Of a stretch of 64,000 bases of DNA, positions 15,199 to 21,454 are shown in pieces. Made by a program: the position numbers and the translations under genes. The DNA comes from an uncultured Christensenella sp. (lineage in GTDB: Bacteria; Bacillota; Clostridia; Christensenellales; UBA1242). A model generated the notes under the pieces. That model was given only the letters and a program-made list of their open reading frames with translations, searched no databases and was not told where the DNA came from. The stretch spans positions 1 through 64,000 of the forward strand of contig CAJJUK010000002.1 in assembly GCA_905195085.1 (NCBI GenBank), in the 5' to 3' direction. Each line of letters starts with the position of its first letter. Position 1 is the first letter of the stretch.

Positions 15199-15266
15199 AG
15201 CAATATTGCTACAAGGCTAGGATTTGCACCTAGCATGTCCAACACAAAAGCATAAACAGTTGGACA
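15199..15266. repeat. cluster of three inverted repeats in prophage noncoding gap
   Basis: In the 190-bp gap 15147-15340 three separate inverted repeats lie in series: AGCAATATTGCT (15199-15210), GCTAGG (15216-15221) with CCTAGC (15229-15234), and TGTCCAAC (15236-15243) with GTTGGACA (15259-15266). None has a T-run in either direction, so they are not simple terminators. They may be a second structured signal (minus-strand origin or packaging) or regulatory. Confidence 0.6.
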
Positions 15267-15340
15267 GGTCAAAGGAGGATTCAATCAAATGAATTTTCTT
15301 GCTTTTACCTACTGTCTACCTATTCCAGCACTTGTATCAA

Positions 15341-15553
15341 TCAAAGAAGTTTTATGTGATTGATATCACAGTAAGTTTGAAAAACTATATAACTTTCAAG
15401 TCTACAAGGTTTCAAACCAAACAATTTACAAAAACATCTATAAAGAGAAAATTCATATTTGATCTGTTCTTCTTTGTCTTTTATTCGCCTTTTTCTTTCT
15501 TCGTCTATATTTAAACTTAAAAACAAATCTTGTAAATTAACATCTATAACCAT
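15341..15553 (-). CDS. small prophage protein, unknown
   Basis: A 70-residue protein from ATG 15553, which follows GAGAGGTGAG. It starts 5 nt after the stop of the 273-residue gene, so both are in one operon. It has a charged first half (DEERKRRIKDKEEQIKYEFS) and three Cys residues in the second half (YRCFCKLFGLKPC). No family recognised. Confidence 0.6.
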   Translation of the reverse strand: MVIDVNLQDLFLSLNIDEERKRRIKDKEEQIKYEFSLYRCFCKLFGLKPCRLESYIVFQTYCDINHIKLL

Positions 15554-15557
15554 TTTC

Positions 15558-16379
15558 TCACCTCTCAAACAAATAAACTTTTTTATCTTCGACAGCAGAC
15601 ATAAACTTTAATATTGCTGTTTCACAAGTTGGATCCAAGAACATTTCACCATCTTGTGACATCCAATAAAATTTGTGAGTATCTACAACCGTTGTTGTTT
15701 GATCATAATAATAAACAGTTTCTGTTTTTCCAGAAATTGCAACAAGAACTTTATCACCTATTTTGCAACGGAAATATTTAAGTTTCAATCTTGGCTCTTC
15801 AAACCACAAACCCCAAGTCTTGTAGTTAGATAAAAAGTCTTTTCTTGCCGTATCGTTTTTCAAAACTAAGAAGTAATCTTCTTCAACATTTTCAGAAGAT
15901 ATTTCTTCATCAGGAACATCTTCTTTTTCTTCAACAGTTTTGAAAAACTCTCTAATCTGTTTAACAGTCATTTCAGCAGAAAGTTGACCGTTGTTTATAA
16001 ACTCAATCAACTTATCTGTTGAAACAGGCAACATCTCAAAAAGTTTACTTGGAGCAAATGAAACGAAAGGCTCTTTGATTTTTGAGCCGACGTCGTCCAA
16101 TGTCATAAATTTTTGATAACAATTACAATATCTACAAACCTGCTTATTTGAAAATCCTAATGATTTAAACAATGATTTTTCATTGTAGTATGTAGCATCC
16201 CATTTTGACTTGCAAACTTCATCTGGATTGTCTTCAAACCAACAGTCTATTTTGTAAACTGCATAACATAGTTCTGCAAAATTTGATTGTTGACTGTGAA
16301 ACAACTTAGTAATTTTTCGTAAGTATTGTGAAAGTTCTTGATTTTCCACATCTACCATTTTCAAATCTAATTCTTCCAT
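15558..16379 (-). CDS. hypothetical prophage protein, 273 aa
   Basis: The largest gene of the early part of the leftward operon, starting at ATG 16379 after GAGG. The N-terminal 160 residues are helical, with a Cys pair region (KQVCRYCNCYQKF) and a segment SAEMTVKQIREFFKTV resembling a short DNA-binding or KorB/ParB-type helical module. An acidic linker is followed by a beta-rich C-terminal half (FRCKIGDKVLVAISGKTETV). I cannot name a family. Its position as second gene from the repressed promoter suggests an early regulatory or replication role. Confidence 0.65.
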   Translation of the reverse strand: MEELDLKMVDVENQELSQYLRKITKLFHSQQSNFAELCYAVYKIDCWFEDNPDEVCKSKWDATYYNEKSLFKSLGFSNKQVCRYCNCYQKFMTLDDVGSKIKEPFVSFAPSKLFEMLPVSTDKLIEFINNGQLSAEMTVKQIREFFKTVEEKEDVPDEEISSENVEEDYFLVLKNDTARKDFLSNYKTWGLWFEEPRLKLKYFRCKIGDKVLVAISGKTETVYYYDQTTTVVDTHKFYWMSQDGEMFLDPTCETAILKFMSAVEDKKVYLFER

Positions 16380-16381
16380 TT

Positions 16382-16645
16382 TTAATCCTCACCTTTGTTT
16401 AAATTTTTATCAATAAGTTCAAATTTCCCCAGCGGACATTTTCCAGTACAAAACCAATAATCAATCATTTCATTATTCTTGTCACAAAACCTATTAGGAA
16501 AATCGCTTTCTTCATCTAGAAATTTACAGTTTTTACAATGCTTAATCACTTGATCAAAATTTTTGTCATGAAACTCAAAAGAAAAACATTCTTCACCACA
16601 TCTGACTTTTAAATCTTGATTTAATGTTGCTTCAATAATTTCCAT
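16382..16645 (-). CDS. Cys-rich small prophage protein, probable zinc binding
   Basis: An 87-residue protein, first gene of the leftward operon, starting at ATG 16645 after AGGAGG. The central part holds Cys residues in the order CGEEC, HCKNC, RFCDK and FCTGKC, enough for one or two zinc sites. There is no signal peptide or membrane span. Such proteins at the start of phage early operons are often DNA-binding or regulatory; no family is recognised. Confidence 0.65.
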   Translation of the reverse strand: MEIIEATLNQDLKVRCGEECFSFEFHDKNFDQVIKHCKNCKFLDEESDFPNRFCDKNNEMIDYWFCTGKCPLGKFELIDKNLNKGED

Positions 16646-16667
16646 ACCTATCCTCCTTTTAAAAATT

Positions 16668-16682
16668 CTAACAATTTGTTAG
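16668..16682. promoter_or_regulatory. operator-like palindrome O1
   Basis: The 15-bp perfect palindrome CTAACAATTTGTTAG lies just downstream of the -10 box of the leftward promoter, and a related half-kept site is at 16731-16745 on the other side of the -35 box. Both are followed by ATTT. This is the arrangement expected for sites bound by the XRE repressor encoded at 16817. Confidence 0.6.
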
Positions 16683-16693
16683 ATTTCGATATC

Positions 16694-16722
16694 ATAATAG
16701 CACCGTTTTGTTATATTGTCAA
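16694..16722 (-). promoter_or_regulatory. leftward promoter of the prophage operon
   Basis: On the minus strand TTGACA (16722-16717), a 17-nt spacer and TATTAT (16699-16694). It reads into 16645 and the rest of the leftward genes and is bracketed by the two operator-like sites. Confidence 0.7.
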
Positions 16723-16730
16723 ATAAAAAT

Positions 16731-16745
16731 ATAACATTTTCTTAG
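16731..16745. promoter_or_regulatory. operator-like site O2
   Basis: ATAACATTTTCTTAG, with the following ATTT, matches the palindrome at 16668-16682 at 12 of 15 positions and lies between the leftward promoter and the repressor gene. Binding here could also affect the repressor promoter. Confidence 0.45.
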
Positions 16746-16816
16746 ATTTATTAAAAAAAAATTAAAAATCTTGAAAAATAATAAACAAAATGTTAATTTA
16801 AAAAAAAGGAGGGAAT

Positions 16817-17170
16817 ATGAATTTAAAACAACTAAGACAACAAAACAATCTAACACAAGAAGAAGTAGCAAAAAAAATAAACAAATCAGCCGTTGCATAT
16901 GGATATTATGAAGCAGGAAGAAATGAACCAGATTTAAAAACATTAACTATATTAGCAAATTTATATCATACGACAATTGATAACATAGTAGGACATAAAG
17001 TTCCATACTTACTTGACAAAAGCACTTTAACACCAGAACAACGAGAAATAGTTGAACTTGTGCCACAAATGAACTATGAAGAATGTAAACTTCTTCTTGC
17101 TTATTTGGCAGGTATAAGAAAGGGGATTGAAGAAAGAAACGAAAAATTCAAAAATGAATATAAGGAGTAA
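16817..17170 (+). CDS. XRE-family transcriptional repressor (prophage control)
   Basis: A 117-residue protein starting at ATG 16817 after a perfect GGAGG. Residues 1-57 are a Cro/CI-type helix-turn-helix: MNLKQLRQQNNLTQEEVAKK, the recognition helix with KSAVAYGYYEAGRNEP and the closing LTILANLYHTTIDNIVG. A helical C-terminal tail of 55 residues probably mediates oligomerisation. It is divergent from the leftward operon and separated from it by two palindromic sites, the classical lysogeny-switch layout. It lacks a peptidase domain, so induction would not be by RecA-type self-cleavage. Confidence 0.88.
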   Translation: MNLKQLRQQNNLTQEEVAKKINKSAVAYGYYEAGRNEPDLKTLTILANLYHTTIDNIVGHKVPYLLDKSTLTPEQREIVELVPQMNYEECKLLLAYLAGIRKGIEERNEKFKNEYKE

Positions 17171-17172
17171 TA

Positions 17173-17323
17173 ATGGACGAGTTCGAGAAAAAAATTTGAT
17201 AACATTAAACTTGAAATTAAACAAATTGAAGTTTACAATCTTGGTAAACAAAAAATTGCAACAACACCTTTCTTGCTGATTGATAATACAAGATCTTCAA
17301 ACAACAAAAAGGAGTTTGAAGAA
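17173..17323 (+). pseudogene. frame-disrupted N-terminal extension or leader of the integrase gene
   Basis: A strong start (AAGGAG then ATG at 17173) opens a frame that stops after eight codons at TGA 17197-17199. If one A of the seven-A run at 17189-17195 is skipped, the frame continues through a normal-looking sequence (FDNIKLEIKQIEVYNLGKQK) straight into the integrase frame. This may be a sequencing indel, a natural mutation or a slippage site. The integrase still has its own start at 17324. Confidence 0.4.
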
Positions 17324-18346
17324 ATGGAATATAAAGGAAACAAAATAATCAAAAGAAATGATGGTAGATATTGTTATAGATTCACTGTAAACGGAACAAG
17401 GCACACAGTCTATGGAAAGACTCAAAAAGACTGCCTACAAAAAGCAAAAAATGAAATTGCAAAATACAAACCAACAGTTAAAGAACCAACTAAACTTTTT
17501 GAGTATATCGACTTTTGGATTAACACTTACAAAAAGTCAACTCAAAATGAAACAACATTAAGAAAAACAATTCAGACAATAGACAATCACATAAAAACAA
17601 ATCTACCAAACAAACCAATAAAAGATTTTACAACATCTGAAATAAATAAATTTTTGGCAAACTTTCCAAACATACGAAAAAAAGAAGATGTCACAATTAT
17701 AATTAAAAGCATTTTCAAAAGTGCATTCGAAAACGACAATTTGATAAAAACTGACATCTCAAAAAATTTTATTAAATACAAACACAAAAGAAATGAGGGC
17801 AAAAGTTTAACCAAACTAGAAAGACAAAAAATCATAAATTCAGCAGGGAAAATTAAAAATGGTGATGTTATAATTTTCTATCTATTCAGTGGAGCAAGAC
17901 AAAAAGAATTGCTAACTCTTAAATTCCAAGACATATCAAATGATACAATTCACATCCCAGGAACTAAAACAGCAGGAAGCAACCGCTTTATTCCAAATTT
18001 CAAACCTTTGAAACAAATAATCGCAAAAAGAACAAACTACAAACCAACTGACTATGTTTTTCCTTTCACATCAATAAGACAACTTACCTATGTAAAAGAA
18101 GAAATTGAAAAACAATCAGAAGTAAAATTTCACATAAAAGACTTACGAACAACCTTTGGAACAATGTGTGCAGAACAAGGAATAAGCGAAAGTGTTATTG
18201 CCAAATGGATGGGACATACAACAACAAAAACAACTAGAAAATACTACATCAAAGTGTTAAGTGATTTTGAAAAAGAACAAGCAACCAAATTTGACACCAA
18301 TTTTGACACCAATTTTAACACAAGCAATAACAATGATAAAAAATAA
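17324..18346 (+). CDS. int: tyrosine integrase of the prophage
   Basis: A 340-residue site-specific recombinase from ATG 17324, which follows AAGGAG by 9 nt. The N-terminal part (YKGNKIIKRNDGRYCYRFTV) is an arm-type/AP2-like DNA-binding domain, followed by a core-binding helical domain and the catalytic domain. Catalytic residues seen: Arg of box I in FSGARQKELLTL, Arg of box II in KDLRTTFGT, His of WMGH, and the Tyr nucleophile in TTRKYY. The usual His of the box II HxxR is Lys here, a tolerated but unusual change. The gene abuts attR, as expected. Its 3' coding end contains three TTTGACACCAA-like repeats that are also found at the left end, so the C-terminal Asp-Thr-Asn-Phe repeats (FDTNFDTNFNT) are a by-product of DNA sites. 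Confidence 0.93.
   Translation: MEYKGNKIIKRNDGRYCYRFTVNGTRHTVYGKTQKDCLQKAKNEIAKYKPTVKEPTKLFEYIDFWINTYKKSTQNETTLRKTIQTIDNHIKTNLPNKPIKDFTTSEINKFLANFPNIRKKEDVTIIIKSIFKSAFENDNLIKTDISKNFIKYKHKRNEGKSLTKLERQKIINSAGKIKNGDVIIFYLFSGARQKELLTLKFQDISNDTIHIPGTKTAGSNRFIPNFKPLKQIIAKRTNYKPTDYVFPFTSIRQLTYVKEEIEKQSEVKFHIKDLRTTFGTMCAEQGISESVIAKWMGHTTTKTTRKYYIKVLSDFEKEQATKFDTNFDTNFNTSNNNDKK
18288..18313 (+). repeat. right copy of 26-bp tandem motif repeat (candidate integrase arm site)
   Basis: Identical to 8900-8925. Here it lies inside the 3' end of the integrase gene and is followed by a third, degenerate copy (TTTTAACACAA). Confidence 0.6.
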
Positions 18347-18413
18347 AATACAAGATATAGTTATAACAATAAAATTGAAAATCAATATATTGATAAAACA
18401 ATACCTTTGATTT

Positions 18414-18458
18414 TTCGATCCCACCTATCACCACCAAACATTAAAATCACTACACAAC
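18414..18458 (+). repeat. attR, 45-bp direct repeat
   Basis: Identical to 8810-8854, a remnant of the tRNA-Met 3' end. The last three bases (AAC) form the first bases of the hairpin at 18456-18473. Confidence 0.93.
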
Positions 18459-18479
18459 TGGCGGTTGCCAGTTTTTTTT
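18456..18479 (+). terminator. original tRNA-Met terminator, displaced by the prophage
   Basis: Stem AACTGGC (18456-18462) / GCCAGTT (18467-18473) with loop GGTT and a following T run. It starts inside attR, so before integration it would have stood about 25 nt after tRNA-Met. In the integrated state it is 9.6 kb away and now lies downstream of the integrase. Confidence 0.85.
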
Positions 18480-18550
18480 GTTCAAAAGAAGAGCTTTTTC
18501 AAATTTTTGTCTATAAAGACAATCAAATTATTTTACTTAAACAAACAAAA

Positions 18551-18579
18551 TATGCTAGGCCAGAACCTAGCATATTTTT
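18551..18579. terminator. bidirectional terminator past attR
   Basis: Perfect stem TATGCTAGG (18551-18559) / CCTAGCATA (18566-18574) with loop CCAGAA and T-run on the right, A-rich on the left. It ends the minus-strand pair 21271-18579. Confidence 0.85.
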
Positions 18580-18734
18580 CATCTTTTCAACTCTTCCAAG
18601 GTTTTCTTAGTATTTTCGGCAATCTCTTTGGCGTAATCTTTTTTGGAATTAACTTTTTCTGCGAAAGACTTAAAGAAATCATTATTCATAAACACCAAGC
18701 CTAAAACTTCAAAACCATTTTTTAGCAATTCCAT
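18579..18734 (-). CDS. 51-residue hypothetical protein
   Basis: Short gene downstream of the 842-residue membrane protein. Its ATG at 18734 lies 8 nt after that gene's stop, with AGGTG (overlapping the stop) as ribosome site, and a terminator follows directly after its own stop. The peptide begins MELLKNGFEVLGLVFM and is then highly charged and helical (FAEKVNSKKDYAKEIAENTK). No family is recognised; co-expression with the membrane protein suggests a partner role. Confidence 0.6.
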   Translation of the reverse strand: MELLKNGFEVLGLVFMNNDFFKSFAEKVNSKKDYAKEIAENTKKTLEELKR

Positions 18735-18742
18735 AATTTCAC

Positions 18743-21271
18743 CTATGGTGGAGGAATCTTTCCATCTATATTCTTAATAGTTTTGTTGATTTCTTCAAGT
18801 TCTTTTCTTGCTTTCTTATTCTCTTCAACTGCTTCTCTTTGTTTTTTAGCCGCCTTGACCGTTCTTGCCTTCAAACCATCAGTTTCTTTGGAAATATGTC
18901 TTGTATTTCTTTGAATCTTTCGTGTTTCATCTTCAATATTTTGCAAATGAGCATTTCCGGAAGCAATTTCAGATCGAATTCCACCTTGACCTGCAATGAT
19001 TCTTCCAGCATCTCTATGTGCACCTCTAAATCCTCCTTGGACATCACCGTGGAGAGTATCAAATCCTTGACGCATATCTCCTCTGCCGGCATGAATTTCT
19101 TCGTAAGTTTTCTTTGTATTTTCTGCGGTTTCTTTTTGATAATCTGGCTTCTTCCAGAACGATTTTTCCTTAAATGTACTATAGAGTTTACTTTCACCCA
19201 TAACATCATTAACATTAGAGAATGGAGTAAGAACAAGGTCTTTCATACCTTCTAATCCAGTTCTATTTCTTTCATATCTTGTATGAGCATCAGTTCTCAA
19301 AGTTGCCGCAGTTGCTCTACGTCTTTCAAGAGCTCTATTATCAGCAGCCAATCTCCTACCACCAGCGAGTCCTCTATATTGTGCATCCATGGTTCCAAAA
19401 TGAGTATTTGATCTTCCAAATGCCGACCTCATGTTTGAACCACTCATTGTTCTTCCACCAGCAATAGCACTATCTCTTTCATCTTTCACAGTTTTCCATA
19501 ATTCATTAGCTTCTTTCTTTGAACCACCTGAAGCAATAAAGTCTGCAACAAAATCATTCTTGTTTATGGATCTTGCATCACGCCCATTGAGAGCAGTAAG
19601 AGCGTCTCTTTGTCTTTGATAACTTTGAATATCAGCAAGTCCTTCTTGTGCTCGTTTTTCCTGTTTCGCTTGTTTGCGTTCTTCAATCCTATTCCCAATG
19701 GCTTTTGCCCCACGATACATATTTACTGGTGCTTTAATCACTCCCTTTGCAGCACCAACTGTCATCTTTGTTGCGGTTCCTGCAACAGCACCGACCTCTT
19801 CGGCAATTCCTTTTCCCGTTTCATTCGCGTCTGCACCACCAATAAGTCCAGATAACGTTGCGATGAAGGCTTTGATAGTAACCAAACCAACAATGATGAC
19901 CAACGATTGAGCAAAGTAATCTGCAATTGCAATATTAAAGAAATCTATTTCATTCATGTACGGCAATATTAGGAAGAATATATTCATGCCGACGACGGCT
20001 CCATAGGCCATCAAAACCTGCTTCATGAAGTTTTCTCGCCAACTGCTTCCAGCCTTTCCACCATCAAGTGGAGCAAGACCAAACAATGGTGGTGCAACAA
20101 GGAACAAACCAATACACATAAACAGTCTTGCAATAAGCCCCATTATGATGTTAATAAACAATGTTGCGCATACTATACAACCAGCAAAACCAACAATGAA
20201 GTTGAAACTCCACAAGTCATAGTAATACCAAATTAATCCAACATTAAATTTTGAAAAGGCACTGGCATTTTGAGTTAGGAAATTCGTAAAATATTTAAAA
20301 CTAGTCCAAACCCCATTTGAATCACTAGAATCAGTTATATATTTCAGATCCATAGTATAATTTAAATGCAAGTTACAAGCAAATGCTGTATCAATCATAT
20401 CTGCACCCAATTCAGCATCATTTGCAGCCGCTGCATTAGCAAAAAGCTCATCTTCGCCAAAACCTGACATTGCAGACATAGGCGTACCAATTCTGACACG
20501 ATTGGCATTATAAGCCGCCACCTTAAACAGTGAACCAGAAAATGTTTGATTACTTGAACCGATTAAAGCAATCTCTTTTGCATCAGCATATAACCAAGTT
20601 GCATCAGCATTTGATCCATATGCAATTGCTCCACCAAAACCAAAAATATCATAATATATGTATGTCTTATTCTTAGTATTAGACTCTTCTATTCCCGTTG
20701 CCGTTTTGGACGTGTCAACCTGCCTCAATAATGAAACCTTGTCACCATACATTGCAACAATATTTCCACTTGTTATCGATGTCATGGAATCCAAAGCAGT
20801 CAAAATTGCCTGTGAAAGATAGAGCCCCAAAACAACTATGATTGGAACTGCAACCATATTTAAAACAGCCTTACCTGCTGTGTAAACATATTGCATTGGT
20901 CCCTTTGCAGCCTTATCATCATAACTGTAGTGACTTTTAACAATTGCAACAATTGTGCTTATAAAACAAATAATAATCCCAAAAACAATGAATGCCCAGA
21001 AAACTGTTGAAAGAGCAGAATATTCAAACCCATTTGGATTTATTCCCAATATGCCAGTAATAAAGTTTGTTACCAAATCACCCGCCACAGCTTCTCCATC
21101 AACGTAATAAACATCAAGCCCAGCGAGTTTACGGAAGAAAAGTTGCAAGACATCAAGCACACATGCAAGTGATGCATAAAGCAAATAAACAACCTTTGGG
21201 ATAAGATCAAAAAGCGACTTAAAGAAATCGCCTATCCAATCAAAGATTCCCAACAGCATGGAAGTTGCCAA
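18743..21271 (-). CDS. VirB6/TrbL-like polytopic membrane protein with long coiled cytoplasmic tail
   Basis: An 842-residue protein starting at TTG 21271, 7 nt after AGGAGGG. About six or seven membrane helices lie in the first 490 residues, with a large loop (about 155-330) that has a Thr/Ser/Asn-rich, probably extracellular composition. The segment ARLFMCIGLFLVAPPLFGLA, then MKQVLMAYGAVVGMNIFFLI, is typical of the VirB6/TrbL-type and Mbov_0396-like inner-membrane proteins of conjugative elements. The C-terminal 340 residues are hydrophilic, with Gly/Arg-rich and coiled-coil segments. No other conjugation gene is in the window, so it is an orphan. It lies just outside attR and is not bounded by the repeats. 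Confidence 0.65.
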   Translation of the reverse strand: MATSMLLGIFDWIGDFFKSLFDLIPKVVYLLYASLACVLDVLQLFFRKLAGLDVYYVDGEAVAGDLVTNFITGILGINPNGFEYSALSTVFWAFIVFGIIICFISTIVAIVKSHYSYDDKAAKGPMQYVYTAGKAVLNMVAVPIIVVLGLYLSQAILTALDSMTSITSGNIVAMYGDKVSLLRQVDTSKTATGIEESNTKNKTYIYYDIFGFGGAIAYGSNADATWLYADAKEIALIGSSNQTFSGSLFKVAAYNANRVRIGTPMSAMSGFGEDELFANAAAANDAELGADMIDTAFACNLHLNYTMDLKYITDSSDSNGVWTSFKYFTNFLTQNASAFSKFNVGLIWYYYDLWSFNFIVGFAGCIVCATLFINIIMGLIARLFMCIGLFLVAPPLFGLAPLDGGKAGSSWRENFMKQVLMAYGAVVGMNIFFLILPYMNEIDFFNIAIADYFAQSLVIIVGLVTIKAFIATLSGLIGGADANETGKGIAEEVGAVAGTATKMTVGAAKGVIKAPVNMYRGAKAIGNRIEERKQAKQEKRAQEGLADIQSYQRQRDALTALNGRDARSINKNDFVADFIASGGSKKEANELWKTVKDERDSAIAGGRTMSGSNMRSAFGRSNTHFGTMDAQYRGLAGGRRLAADNRALERRRATAATLRTDAHTRYERNRTGLEGMKDLVLTPFSNVNDVMGESKLYSTFKEKSFWKKPDYQKETAENTKKTYEEIHAGRGDMRQGFDTLHGDVQGGFRGAHRDAGRIIAGQGGIRSEIASGNAHLQNIEDETRKIQRNTRHISKETDGLKARTVKAAKKQREAVEENKKARKELEEINKTIKNIDGKIPPP

Positions 21272-21419
21272 GATTCAACCCTCCTCTTCCTTTTATTTTT
21301 CTCATTATAACAAATAAAATTACAATTTACAACAATTTTCTAAAAAAATAAACAAAAATTTAATTATTGGTCATTGTCTATCATCTAACAAACCATCTTA
21401 ATCAATTATAAAAGTTGTG

Positions 21420-21448
21420 TTGTATTTTTTTGATAAAACAATTATAAT
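21420..21448 (+). promoter_or_regulatory. uvrC promoter, probably giving a leaderless mRNA
   Basis: TTGTAT (21420-21425), 17-nt spacer and perfect TATAAT (21443-21448). The ATG starts at 21455, just where transcription would begin, and no ribosome site can be fitted in. Confidence 0.6.
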
Positions 21449-21454
21449 ATTTGC

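Larger units (their letters stand above)
8810..18458. mobile_element. integrated inovirus-like (filamentous phage) element, 9.6 kb
   Basis: The element is bounded by two 45-bp identical direct repeats, 9,604 bp apart, that begin in the T loop of tRNA-Met. Inside are a tyrosine integrase next to the right end, an XRE repressor with candidate operators, and a leftward gene series. That series includes a Cys-rich small protein, unknowns, a possible ssDNA-binding protein, two tiny membrane proteins, two long membrane-anchored proteins, a Zot-like ATPase, a structured noncoding region and an HUH-type replication initiator. Zot plus HUH Rep plus tiny membrane proteins in a genome of under 10 kb is the hallmark of inoviruses. 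No large capsid, portal or terminase gene is present. All key frames look intact apart from a possible frameshift just upstream of the integrase. Confidence 0.85.

Noticed and set aside
15289..15363. 24-codon plus-strand frame after a strong AAAGGAGG
   Set aside because: The ribosome site is good but the spacing is 10 nt, the peptide is short and unremarkable, and it ends inside the opposite-strand gene; not enough to call a gene.
8810..18458. Microvirus, tailed phage or conjugative element as identity of the 9.6-kb element
   Set aside because: No large capsid, portal, terminase, tail, relaxase or VirB4/VirD4 gene is present, and the Zot-like ATPase with HUH Rep fits inovirus-like elements better.
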